Below, piece by piece: positions 8,439 to 14,541 of a stretch of DNA of 30,938 bases. The translations under genes were made by a program, and so were the position numbers. Source of the DNA: a virus. The notes under the pieces were generated by a model. The model made no database searches. It was not told the DNA's origin and saw only the letters and a program-made list of their open reading frames with translations. Position 1 is the first letter of the stretch. Each line of letters opens with the position of its first letter. The stretch spans positions 1 through 30,938 of IMG/VR virus record IMGVR_UViG_3300034284_001069; one strand, written 5' to 3'.

Positions 8439-8648
8439 ATGTATATAGGGCATTATAAGTCTGTTAATTCTAGTCAAGAATTTTATTCTTTAGCTAGAGA
8501 AAATTTAGACTTTCCAACTCAGGCAGAATACAATAAGTCTCGATACCTATTGCAGGTGACTTATTCAGTTCCTTCTAAGTCTATGGAAGAAAGAATTATT
8601 ACTAGAGCAAAAGAGTTGGGAATACCAACTGGCGTCAAGGTAGACTAG
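8439..8648 (+). CDS. Hypothetical small protein
   Basis: A 69-residue protein with GGAGACACT just before its ATG, eight bases after the previous stop. It begins MYIGHYKSVNSSQEF and ends in a helix plus GIPTGVKVD. No known motif. It is in the same operon as the RNase H gene, seven bases downstream. Confidence 0.65.
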   Translation: MYIGHYKSVNSSQEFYSLARENLDFPTQAEYNKSRYLLQVTYSVPSKSMEERIITRAKELGIPTGVKVD

Positions 8649-8655
8649 GTTCTGT

Positions 8656-9090
8656 GTGAGTATTGAAGTTTTTTGCGACGGAGCATCTAGAGGGCAGGGC
8701 CAGAAAAAAGTTGGAGAAGCTTCATGTGCAGCTGTTATTTATAAGAATAGAAAAAAGGTTGCGCAGTTTGCCAGAGGTTTAGGACCTAGGTCCAATAACG
8801 AAGCGGAGTATGAAGCAGTTATAGCAGGCCTGCTAATGTGTTCAATGTCAGATTTAAAAGATCCAATAATTTACACTGACTCAGCTGTAGTGGCAAACCA
8901 CATCTCTGGCCAATGGAGATGCAAAAACGCATCGCTGTTGCCACTGCTAATGACAGTTGAAGATATTAGACAAGAGTATCCATTTAGAGTTCTTCAGGTC
9001 CCTAGAGCCTTTGTTTGGGAAGCGGACATGTTAGCCAATGAATTTTTGGATCAACTAAAAGAAAGAAAAACACAAAACACCGATAAGTAG
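8656..9090 (+). CDS. rnhA: Ribonuclease H (RNase HI type)
   Basis: Cuts RNA in RNA:DNA hybrids, for example primers made by the primase of this phage. The 144-residue length fits RNase HI. Catalytic acids are visible in order: D8 in VFCDGASRG, E51 in NNEAEYEAV, D75 in IIYTDSAVV and D124 in VWEADMLAN. The start is GTG at 8656. It shares an operon with the genes upstream, consistent with a replication role. Confidence 0.93.
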   Translation: MSIEVFCDGASRGQGQKKVGEASCAAVIYKNRKKVAQFARGLGPRSNNEAEYEAVIAGLLMCSMSDLKDPIIYTDSAVVANHISGQWRCKNASLLPLLMTVEDIRQEYPFRVLQVPRAFVWEADMLANEFLDQLKERKTQNTDK

Positions 9091-9091
9091 G

Positions 9092-9100
9092 TGATATAAT
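9092..9100 (+). promoter_or_regulatory. Extended -10 promoter, nearly leaderless
   Basis: TGATATAAT: an extended TGn motif followed by a perfect -10. No convincing -35. The next ATG (9110) is nine bases beyond the -10, so transcription would start at or just before the start codon. Confidence 0.55.
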
Positions 9101-9109
9101 GTTGGTATT

Positions 9110-9895
9110 ATGTTAGAAAATTTTAAAAAAGAACAACCAATCATAATAGGTCTAGCTGGAAAAGCAGGCAGTGGTAAGACTTCTGTAGCTGAGCACCTTG
9201 TTCCCAAGGGCTCTATAGAGACTTCTATGTACGGAATGAAATGGGATCATATATTTTATGCCCTACCGTTATATGAATTGTCTTCCATCAAAAGATCTAT
9301 AATGGGCATCAACGAAAAAAATAGACAACTCTACGCAATACATGACGTATTGTTTGACATATATGGGGGCTCACCTATCGGCACGATGCCAGGCTATGAA
9401 GACCTCATCAATAGGACTAAGCAGATTCACTCCCTTGATATAGAACCCGAAGAATATAAGCCTAGATCATTTCTCCAAAAAGCTGGAGACATTTGCAGAG
9501 ATGGCTTTGAAGACTGCTTTGCTAAATGGGGTGTATCTAAATCCCTTAAGCTTTATCAGTCTTATTACAAGTCATTGTCAGAAGATGAACAAGAACTCCC
9601 TTTTGCAGTTATTATATCTGATGTAAGATTCTTAAACGAAGCAGAGAAAATATTAAATCAACCAAACGGAATAGTGATATGTTTTGATGCTGATCAGCAG
9701 ACTCTGGATGATAGAATTCTCAAAAGAGATGGAAGACTTATGAGTGATGAACAAAGAAATCATAAGTCAGAACAAGAAATGGAAATGGTACAAAGAGTGG
9801 CTACCCACACTATAAACACAAGTAATATGACAGTACAGGAACAGGCACTAGAAACACTTAAAGTTATTGGCCTACTAAAGGAGCAAAATGCCTAA
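9110..9895 (+). CDS. Deoxynucleoside monophosphate kinase-like P-loop kinase
   Basis: A 261-residue P-loop protein with Walker A GLAGKAGSGKTS (residues 14-25). Conserved-looking segments follow: FLQKAGDICRDGFEDCFAKW, IISDVRFLNEAE and the lid-like RDGRLMSDEQRNHKSE. This order fits phage dNMP kinases (T4 gp1-like), which phosphorylate dNMPs to dNDPs to feed DNA synthesis. The gene seems to have its own extended -10 promoter with almost no leader. It overlaps the next gene by eight bases. Confidence 0.8.
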   Translation: MLENFKKEQPIIIGLAGKAGSGKTSVAEHLVPKGSIETSMYGMKWDHIFYALPLYELSSIKRSIMGINEKNRQLYAIHDVLFDIYGGSPIGTMPGYEDLINRTKQIHSLDIEPEEYKPRSFLQKAGDICRDGFEDCFAKWGVSKSLKLYQSYYKSLSEDEQELPFAVIISDVRFLNEAEKILNQPNGIVICFDADQQTLDDRILKRDGRLMSDEQRNHKSEQEMEMVQRVATHTINTSNMTVQEQALETLKVIGLLKEQNA

Positions 9896-10208
9896 GGTAA
9901 GCCAAAATGCACACGAACAATCAATAGACTCTCCAATAAACCAGGTGGTAAACTTAATGGCTCAAGAAGTAACAATATCAACAAACCCAGTATTCATATG
10001 TGGCGTAAACCGCAAAGTAAACATCGGTAATTTTGAAAACATAGATGTATATGCAGGCGTGACAATACCCTTAGTAAACATAGATCCTTCAGATAAGGAA
10101 GCTTTGTCTGAGGCTATTAAAGAAGCTGCTGCAGATGGCTTTGCCTTGGTTTCTAGAGAAACTGGTGAGCGATATACACTAATTAAAGATTCTCAGCAGG
10201 GTAAATAA
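9888..10208 (+). CDS. Conserved-looking phage protein, unknown
   Basis: A 106-residue protein overlapping the kinase gene, with AAAGGAG before its ATG. The middle shows VNIGNFENIDVYAGVTIPL, a segment type that recurs in phage proteins near replication genes, followed by an acidic helix (DPSDKEALSEAIKEAA). No catalytic motif. A DNA- or protein-binding role is possible but not shown. Confidence 0.65.
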   Translation: MPKVSQNAHEQSIDSPINQVVNLMAQEVTISTNPVFICGVNRKVNIGNFENIDVYAGVTIPLVNIDPSDKEALSEAIKEAAADGFALVSRETGERYTLIKDSQQGK

Positions 10209-10221
10209 TATTGTCCAATAC

Positions 10222-10250
10222 TTGCTTTTTGCAAAAAAAAGGTGTATTAT
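10222..10250 (+). promoter_or_regulatory. Promoter of the basic small-protein cluster
   Basis: TTGCTT at 10222-10227 and TATTAT at 10245-10250 with 17-base spacing, followed at the expected start-site region by a perfect palindrome and then AAGAGGT and ATG 10289. Confidence 0.55.
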
Positions 10251-10254
10251 AAAG

Positions 10255-10270
10255 GTTGAATTAATTCAAC
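10255..10270. promoter_or_regulatory. 16-bp perfect palindrome, candidate operator
   Basis: GTTGAATTAATTCAAC is a perfect dyad placed just after the -10 element, overlapping the likely transcription start of the 10289 gene. The position suits a repressor or activator site. It has no loop, so a strong RNA hairpin is less likely. Confidence 0.5.
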
Positions 10271-10288
10271 TTATTACAAGAGGTAAAA

Positions 10289-10582
10289 ATGATCAAAAAG
10301 TTAGCTAACAAATTAAGCTCTCTTCTTCTTTCTTTTAAGAAAAAGAGTCCTAAATCTGCTCAAGATAAAGTCATCAATTCTATTATTGATAGAGCCACAA
10401 AAGACATTGCAGATGTCGCAGAAGTAGCGGATGAAGCTGTTTCCAAGGTCGCCAAAACGGCAACTGAGGAAGGCAAGAAGGTAGCAAAGGCTGTTGAAAC
10501 TAAAGTTCCAAAAGCAGCTGCTAAAGCTAAGCCTGCTTCTGAAACTGCAAAGCCTAAGGGTAGACCAAAGAAGAGCGCTTAA
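10289..10582 (+). CDS. Histone H1-like Lys/Ala-rich protein with AT-hook-like tail
   Basis: A 97-residue basic protein: an N-terminal basic helix, then repeated Ala/Lys/Glu segments (VAEVADEAVSKVAKTATEEG) and a C-terminal KPKGRPKKSA, in which GRPKK resembles an AT-hook. Composition is like bacterial and phage H1-like nucleoid proteins. It is likely to bind DNA or RNA, or to be packaged with the genome; this is inferred from composition. It has its own promoter and a strong terminator, so it is an independent unit and may be highly expressed. Confidence 0.75.
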   Translation: MIKKLANKLSSLLLSFKKKSPKSAQDKVINSIIDRATKDIADVAEVADEAVSKVAKTATEEGKKVAKAVETKVPKAAAKAKPASETAKPKGRPKKSA

Positions 10583-10595
10583 TACTAGTCTTATT

Positions 10596-10638
10596 AAAGA
10601 TCCCCTTAGATTTAAAAGTTTAAGGGGATCTTTTTTTT
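10596..10638 (+). terminator. Strong Rho-independent terminator
   Basis: AAAGATCCCCTTA (10596-10608) pairs with TAAGGGGATCTTT (10621-10633) around a 12-base loop, followed by a run of T to 10638. It ends the H1-like gene transcript. Confidence 0.93.
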
Positions 10639-10653
10639 GTTACTATACTACTT

Positions 10654-10791
10654 ATGTCTAAAGCTCAATTCAGAAGAATAATTAAAGGTAACTGGTCAAA
10701 TTCTGATGAGGGAAAAAGGGAAGATACTGTTGAGCCTGCACAGGAACAAGGTAGTATCATCCCAATAGAAGAAGATCTAGCCACTAGTTAA
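10654..10791 (+). CDS. Hypothetical micro-protein (45 aa)
   Basis: ORF from ATG 10654 to TAA 10789-10791. The product starts MSKAQFRRIIKGNW, with a basic N-terminus and an acidic C-terminus (IPIEEDLATS). There is no ribosome site, but TATACT lies at 10644-10649, so a leaderless transcript is conceivable. No known family. Its place in a run of micro-genes supports it. Confidence 0.45.
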   Translation: MSKAQFRRIIKGNWSNSDEGKREDTVEPAQEQGSIIPIEEDLATS

Positions 10792-10808
10792 ATCGAGAAG
10801 AAGAGATA

Positions 10809-11003
10809 ATGGCGATAAAAAAAGTAGTTGGAATAAGCGGTTTTAAGTATGCAACTAAACCAAAAATGGGTACAAGTAATGTATTCAATGGTTTATTTTT
10901 AAATGCGTACGGAGAAAAGAAGATAGCGAAAGCTTCTAAAAAAGAACAAACAAAAACGAAAGGCAAAACCAAAAATGGCAAAAGCAAAAAAAGCAAAAAG
11001 TAG
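10809..11003 (+). CDS. Basic small protein, Lys-rich tail
   Basis: A 64-residue protein with GAGAAGAAGAG upstream of ATG 10809. The N-terminal half has a structured look (VVGISGFKYATKP, then NVFNGLFLNAYGE); the C-terminal half is almost only Lys, Thr, Ser and Gly. The last 29 bases overlap the next gene in another frame. It is part of the run of basic micro-proteins. Function unknown; DNA, RNA or capsid binding is possible. Confidence 0.6.
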   Translation: MAIKKVVGISGFKYATKPKMGTSNVFNGLFLNAYGEKKIAKASKKEQTKTKGKTKNGKSKKSKK

Positions 11004-11112
11004 TTCTGCACCAAAGGGTGGAGCAGCTCCGAAGCTAACTCCAGGCTTCATGTATGGAACAATGCCTAACGCCTCAGCTCCTAAAGCTGCTGGTAAAAGC
11101 AAAAAAAAGTAA
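10975..11112 (+). CDS. Basic micro-protein (45 aa)
   Basis: ORF from ATG 10975 to TAA 11110-11112, overlapping the end of the preceding gene. The product begins MAKAKKAKSSSAPKGG, has a hydrophobic centre (KLTPGFMYGTMPNA) and ends KAAGKSKKK. The lysine ends and Ala/Pro/Gly content match its neighbours. No known family. Confidence 0.55.
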   Translation: MAKAKKAKSSSAPKGGAAPKLTPGFMYGTMPNASAPKAAGKSKKK

Positions 11113-11132
11113 ATCTTGATTAAGACAACAAG

Positions 11133-11366
11133 ATGGAACCAACTATCACCGTTGCCTTAATTGCTGCCGTAGGCGCTATTTTAGCTTCTCTAGTGCAGAG
11201 GGGTAGAAAAGAAAACAAGGACGACCACAATGTGGTAGCTAACTTGCTTGTAAATGTAAAAGATGATATCATTCATTTACATCAAAAACTAGATCACTTA
11301 GATGATCAAGTTGATAAGGTCGACGATAAGATTGATGTACATCTTAAATCTCATCGTGGAAAATAA
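11133..11366 (+). CDS. Membrane-anchored coiled-coil protein, holin/DUF2746-like
   Basis: A 77-residue protein with one N-terminal membrane segment (ITVALIAAVGAILASLV), a basic stop (QRGRKENK) and a C-terminal heptad-like coiled coil (LHQKLDHLDDQVDKVDDKI). Small phage proteins of this layout are often called holin-like or minor tail accessory proteins. It is far from the lysin cassette, so the lysis role is unsure. No clear ribosome site. Confidence 0.6.
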   Translation: MEPTITVALIAAVGAILASLVQRGRKENKDDHNVVANLLVNVKDDIIHLHQKLDHLDDQVDKVDDKIDVHLKSHRGK

Positions 11367-11395
11367 TACTAGTATTAAATCAAGGAGAAAATAAA

Positions 11396-11626
11396 ATGGC
11401 AATGAAGAAAGCCTCAAAGAAAATGTCAAAAGGCGGAAGCGTTTCTGCTCCAGAGCCAAGCGTAAGCACGGGTCAGGCAAAGCAGGGCGTTCGCCCAATC
11501 AAAGACACTAAGGGTAAGAACATCGAGAAAAAAGGTACTTCGGCTCCTAAGCCAACAGTAAGTACTGGTCAGATGAAAGTCGCTAAGCGTCCAATCAAGG
11601 ACTCTAAGGGCAAAGTAATAGGCTAA
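11396..11626 (+). CDS. Basic small protein with internal duplication
   Basis: A 76-residue protein with AAGGAG upstream of ATG 11396. It contains two copies of a unit of about 25 residues: SAPEPSVSTGQAKQ with RPIKDTKGK, and SAPKPTVSTGQMKV with RPIKDSKGK. The duplication is a clear tandem repeat at protein level. Basic and low in hydrophobics. Function unknown. Confidence 0.65.
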   Translation: MAMKKASKKMSKGGSVSAPEPSVSTGQAKQGVRPIKDTKGKNIEKKGTSAPKPTVSTGQMKVAKRPIKDSKGKVIG

Positions 11627-11665
11627 TAATACATAAATCATAATATTTGGTTTACGTTAGAAATT

Positions 11666-11704
11666 TATATGGAGGTGGTACTATATGTGTATTACCTCCA
11701 TATA
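11666..11704 (+). promoter_or_regulatory. RNA hairpin containing GGAGGT, possible translational control
   Basis: TATATGGAGGT (11666-11676) and ACCTCCATATA (11694-11704) form an 11-bp perfect stem that can extend to 16 bp with two G-U pairs, leaving a 7-base loop. One arm holds GGAGGT, an ideal ribosome-binding sequence, so it is sequestered. There is no T tract. It lies 20 bases upstream of the ATG at 11725. Confidence 0.6.
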
Positions 11705-11724
11705 TCTTTATAAGAGGAGTGCAA

Positions 11725-11919
11725 ATGGCATCAAAAAAGAATTGGATCCAGGGAGCGATTAAACGACCAGGAGCCTTTACTGCTAAAGCTAAAAAAGCTG
11801 GCAAATCAGTTGCAGGAATGGCAGCAGCTGTTTCAAAGAATCCAAGCAAATATAGTCCAAGAACTGTTAAGCAAGCAAATCTTGCTAAGACACTTAGAAA
11901 AATAAATAAAGGAAAATAA
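11725..11919 (+). CDS. Basic small protein
   Basis: A 64-residue protein starting at ATG 11725, with AAGAGGAG upstream; the longer reading from 11647 runs through the hairpin and is unlikely. Sequence: MASKKNWIQGAIKRPGAF, then Ala/Lys-rich segments and VKQANLAKTLRKINKGK. The segment AIKRPGAFTAKAKKAG recurs in small basic proteins of many phages. Function unknown. Confidence 0.65.
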   Translation: MASKKNWIQGAIKRPGAFTAKAKKAGKSVAGMAAAVSKNPSKYSPRTVKQANLAKTLRKINKGK

Positions 11920-11920
11920 A

Positions 11921-12091
11921 ATGGCTGCAAAGAAACCAAAATCCTCTGTCTATAACAACGCTAACAAAGTTTTGAATGATGAGATAGATGGATCAAAGAA
12001 TGCTCCAAAAGCAAAAAAGTATGGACGTGAGGCATCAAGTGCTAAAACGTTTAGCTCAAAAATTAAAACAACAAACAAAAAGAAAAAGTAG
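11921..12091 (+). CDS. Basic micro-protein (56 aa)
   Basis: ORF from ATG 11921, one base after the previous stop, to TAG 12089-12091. The product begins MAAKKPKSSVYNNANK and ends KIKTTNKKKK. Basic, with a few hydrophobic positions. Close packing between similar genes supports it. No family recognised. Confidence 0.6.
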   Translation: MAAKKPKSSVYNNANKVLNDEIDGSKNAPKAKKYGREASSAKTFSSKIKTTNKKKK

Positions 12092-12100
12092 GATAATATT

Positions 12101-12253
12101 ATGGCAATGAAAAAAGCTTCCGCAAAAAAAATGATGGCTAAACCAGCTGCTAAACCAGCAGCTAAAATGAGTGGCATGACTGCAGCACAGAAGCAGTTGC
12201 CACCTTTCATCCAAAAAGCTATTGCAGCTAAAAAAGCAGCAAAGAAAAAATAA
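12101..12253 (+). CDS. Basic Ala/Lys-rich micro-protein (50 aa)
   Basis: ORF from ATG 12101 (GGAT upstream) to TAA 12251-12253. The product starts MAMKKASAKKMMAKPAAK, repeating the unit AKPA, then MTAAQKQLPPFIQKAI and a lysine end. The AKP-type repeats resemble H1-like proteins. The phrase QKQLPPFIQKAIAAKK recurs in small phage proteins. Function unknown. Confidence 0.6.
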   Translation: MAMKKASAKKMMAKPAAKPAAKMSGMTAAQKQLPPFIQKAIAAKKAAKKK

Positions 12254-12271
12254 CTTTTAAGGAGATAAGAT

Positions 12272-12487
12272 ATGGGATTATTTGGTGGACTGTCAGGTTT
12301 TTCCTCATTTGGAATGAGCTATGACGAAATAGAAGCTCAAAGAGTAGCAGCCCAAAAGATGGGTAGATCTTCTGGGGCTCAAGCAGGAGTTGCTAGAGTC
12401 GGTAAAACAGTTGGTAGATCTTCTGGGGGCGCAAAATTCTTTGGACAGGTAATGAAAGCTTTCAAGTCAATGGGACCGATGGGCTGA
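12272..12487 (+). CDS. Gly/Ser-rich small protein
   Basis: A 71-residue protein with AAGGAG before ATG 12272. It starts MGLFGGLSGFSSFGMSYDEI and contains two near-identical GRSSG segments (KMGRSSGAQAG and TVGRSSGGAKF), an internal repeat. It ends one base before the next ATG. Function unknown. Confidence 0.62.
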   Translation: MGLFGGLSGFSSFGMSYDEIEAQRVAAQKMGRSSGAQAGVARVGKTVGRSSGGAKFFGQVMKAFKSMGPMG

Positions 12488-12488
12488 T

Positions 12489-12755
12489 ATGGCTAAGTCT
12501 CCAACGTGGCAAAGGAAAGCAGGAAAAAATCCTAAGGGTGGCTTGAATGCAAAAGGTCGAGCATCCTACAATAAAGCTACTGGTGGAAACCTTAAGCCAC
12601 CAGTGTCAGCAAAGCAAGCAGCCTCTAGTCCTAAGGCAGCAGCACGACGTAAGTCGTTCTGTGCAAGGATGAGCGGTATGCCAGGTCCTGCAAAAAAACC
12701 TAATGGTAAACCAACCCGCAAAACATTGGCACTAAGAAAATGGGATTGCAAATAA
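12489..12755 (+). CDS. DNA/structure-binding-like basic protein
   Basis: An 88-residue basic protein starting MAKSPTWQRKAGKNPKGGLN. The segments GRASYNKATGGNLKPPV and RRKSFCARMSGMPGPAKKP, then KPTRKTLALRKWDC, form a pattern common in small phage proteins of marine and freshwater phages. Their function has not been settled to my knowledge. It follows the preceding gene by one base and precedes the next by one. Confidence 0.75.
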   Translation: MAKSPTWQRKAGKNPKGGLNAKGRASYNKATGGNLKPPVSAKQAASSPKAAARRKSFCARMSGMPGPAKKPNGKPTRKTLALRKWDCK

Positions 12756-12756
12756 C

Positions 12757-12936
12757 ATGGCTAAAGTAAATAAACCAACAAAGGCAGCTTTGTGGTCTTC
12801 GGCAAAATCACAAGCTAAATCTAAGTTTGATGTGTACCCTTCAGCCTATGCTAATGCGTGGGCTGCAAAGAAGTATAAGTCAATGGGTGGAACTTGGAAA
12901 ACTGTTTCTGCTAAAAAAGCTGCAAAGAAAAAGTAG
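12757..12936 (+). CDS. Small basic phage protein (59 aa)
   Basis: ORF from ATG 12757 to TAG 12934-12936, one base after the previous stop. The sequence KAALWSSAKSQAKSKFDVYP then SAYANAWAAKKYKSMGGTW is a highly recognisable short family in environmental phages; the function is unknown. Too short for many gene finders but clearly real by pattern. Confidence 0.75.
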   Translation: MAKVNKPTKAALWSSAKSQAKSKFDVYPSAYANAWAAKKYKSMGGTWKTVSAKKAAKKK

Positions 12937-12944
12937 TTTAAACA

Positions 12945-13058
12945 ATGGCGTGCTGGAAGGGTTATTCTGCTAAGGGCATGAAGGTAAAGGGTGGAAAACT
13001 AGTTCCTAACTGCACACCTGCCAAGAAATCTAAGCAGTCAAAGAGTGGGAAAAAGTAA
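12945..13058 (+). CDS. Basic micro-protein (37 aa)
   Basis: ORF from ATG 12945 to TAA 13056-13058. Product MACWKGYSAKGMKVKGGKLV then PNCTPAKKSK and a basic end. Two cysteines flank a Gly/Lys centre. Similar K-G-M-K-V-K-G-G-K-L-V-P-N-C segments occur in phage micro-proteins. It ends one base before the next ATG. Confidence 0.6.
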   Translation: MACWKGYSAKGMKVKGGKLVPNCTPAKKSKQSKSGKK

Positions 13059-13059
13059 T

Positions 13060-13341
13060 ATGCCAGGCCCTAAAGGTGTTGGATTAACTAAATGGTTTGA
13101 CCAGAAGTGGGTCAACATAGGCGCTCCCAAAAAGGGTGGTAAGCTTCAACCATGTGGAACATCTGGTGCTGGTGGATCTGGGTATGCAAAATGTGTACCT
13201 GCTGCTAAGGCAGCATCTATGAGTGCTTCTCAAAAAAAGAGTGCAGTAACCAGAAAAAGAAAATCCGGTACACCAGAAAAGGGAACCAAAGGTCAACCTC
13301 CTAAAAATGTTTCTACCTTTGTTAAAAAGAAAAACAAATAA
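13060..13341 (+). CDS. Small basic phage protein (93 aa)
   Basis: A 93-residue protein from ATG 13060; an upstream in-frame GTG at 13045 overlaps the preceding gene and is less likely. It has the pattern GLTKWFDQKWVNIGAPKKGG, then CGTSGAGGSGYAKCVPAAKA, AVTRKRKSG and a lysine end. This W-Q-K-W-V-(D/N)-I-G family with two cysteines is widespread in environmental phages and has no settled function. Confidence 0.78.
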   Translation: MPGPKGVGLTKWFDQKWVNIGAPKKGGKLQPCGTSGAGGSGYAKCVPAAKAASMSASQKKSAVTRKRKSGTPEKGTKGQPPKNVSTFVKKKNK

Positions 13342-13342
13342 A

Positions 13343-13555
13343 ATGGATAACGAAGAATCCTTTAGTGGTTTCATGCCTATGATAGAGCAGATAAACTTAA
13401 CTAAAGAGACATCAATGCTAAGCACTGAGGGTGATCTCACTCATGCTCATACCTTTACCATTAAAACGAGAGATGGTAATGTAAACGTATTCAGTATCAT
13501 GAATGCAGATCTTATGAGATTGTTTTTTTTAATCAATAAAATCATAATAGAATAG
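13343..13555 (+). CDS. Hypothetical small protein
   Basis: A 70-residue protein from ATG 13343, one base after the previous stop; the longer reading from 13307 overlaps that gene. The acidic N-terminus is followed by beta-type segments (HAHTFTIKTRDGNVNVFSI) and a hydrophobic C-terminal helix (LMRLFFLINKIIIE). It differs in composition from the basic genes before it. No family recognised. Confidence 0.6.
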   Translation: MDNEESFSGFMPMIEQINLTKETSMLSTEGDLTHAHTFTIKTRDGNVNVFSIMNADLMRLFFLINKIIIE

Positions 13556-13628
13556 CAATCGAAATGCGCACTACCTTTTTTTTATTAGTATGTTTAATGT
13601 ACCTGTCCTTTCTTTGGAAAAGATAATC

Positions 13629-13637
13629 TGATATAAT
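13629..13637 (+). promoter_or_regulatory. Extended -10 promoter, nearly leaderless
   Basis: TGATATAAT again, the same 9-base motif as at 9092. The ATG at 13644 is only six bases beyond, so the transcript would start at about the A of ATG. Confidence 0.6.
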
Positions 13638-13643
13638 ATATCC

Positions 13644-13880
13644 ATGAGCGAACAAACATGGACATGGTTTTTATTTATCATGGAACTAATAGGTATTTCT
13701 GGCAGTTATATGGTTGGAAATAAAAAATGGCAAGGGCACTTAATAGTTGCCCTGCATTCTTTTCCCTGGTTTATCTACGCAATCATGTTCAATAAGCCTG
13801 GGTTTATTGCTATGTGGATGCTGTGGCAGTGGGTCCACTGGAGAAATATGTGGAAGTGGAAAAAAGAAAATGTTGAATAG
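13644..13880 (+). CDS. Trp-rich small membrane protein
   Basis: A 78-residue protein with probably three short membrane segments (TWFLFIMELIGISGSYMV, HLIVALHSFPWFIYAIMF and FIAMWMLWQWVHW) and eight or more tryptophans. The basic end is KWKKENVE. It has a promoter with almost no leader. It overlaps the glycosyltransferase gene by 11 bases, so both may work at the membrane. The layout is like small transporter or accessory proteins in phages; no specific function can be given. Confidence 0.68.
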   Translation: MSEQTWTWFLFIMELIGISGSYMVGNKKWQGHLIVALHSFPWFIYAIMFNKPGFIAMWMLWQWVHWRNMWKWKKENVE

Positions 13881-14538
13881 AAAAATCTATTGCTTCTGGG
13901 TTGGGCACAACAATCAAGAAATGAATGAAAATAGAAAAGCTGGATTAGCTAGCTTGTTTGTAAATTCAAAAGTAGAAGTTGTTTTGGTTGACAACGATAA
14001 TCTTCATTCGTATATTTTAGATGACCACCCACTTCACGAAGGCTTTCAGTATCTTTCAGACGTACACAAGGCAGACTACCTAAGAACGTACTTTATGCAC
14101 CATCATGGTGGGGGCTATAGCGACATAAAGCCTTGCTCCTGGGACTGGAATCCATACTTTGATGCCTTAGAAAATAGTTTGGCCTATGGGATTGGTGCAC
14201 CTGAAGATGAAGGTGAGCTTAGCGTAACACCGAATCAGAGACCATGGCTAGGTCAACACTGGGACAAGCTAATGACCAATGATCTATATATCTTTAAACC
14301 TTATACAGCTTTTACAGCAAGATGGTATAGCACATTATTGTCAATAATGGATTTTAAATTAGAAAAATTAAAAATGCATCCCGCTAAAAGCTCAAGAGAA
14401 GCTGCAGATACTTTTGTAACTGAGTACCCAATCCAATGGGGCGAGATATTACTAGAAGTGTTTCACCCTTTATGCTATCGTTATACAGATAGATTAATCA
14501 AAACTATGCCCTATCCCGTAACAGTAAACTATAGGTAA
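13870..14538 (+). CDS. Glycosyltransferase, GT32-like (Gly_transf_sug)
   Basis: A 222-residue protein; ATG 13870 is chosen because KIYCFWVG follows, typical of the first strand of this family, while the longer ORF from 13747 runs out of frame through the membrane-protein gene. The region HKADYLRTYFMHHHGGGYSD (about 67-85) matches the donor-sugar site of GT32-type enzymes, in which a DxD is usual; here it reads SDIK, so the second acid is missing. It probably adds a sugar to phage or host surface glycans or to proteins. It forms a group with a second glycosyltransferase and a methyltransferase. Confidence 0.75.
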   Translation: MLNRKIYCFWVGHNNQEMNENRKAGLASLFVNSKVEVVLVDNDNLHSYILDDHPLHEGFQYLSDVHKADYLRTYFMHHHGGGYSDIKPCSWDWNPYFDALENSLAYGIGAPEDEGELSVTPNQRPWLGQHWDKLMTNDLYIFKPYTAFTARWYSTLLSIMDFKLEKLKMHPAKSSREAADTFVTEYPIQWGEILLEVFHPLCYRYTDRLIKTMPYPVTVNYR

Positions 14539-14541
14539 AAA

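Noticed and set aside
11950-12210. Minus-strand hydrophobic ORF opposite the basic micro-genes
   Set aside because: Lysine codons read backwards give Phe/Leu-rich shadow ORFs; the plus-strand genes have spacing and family patterns.
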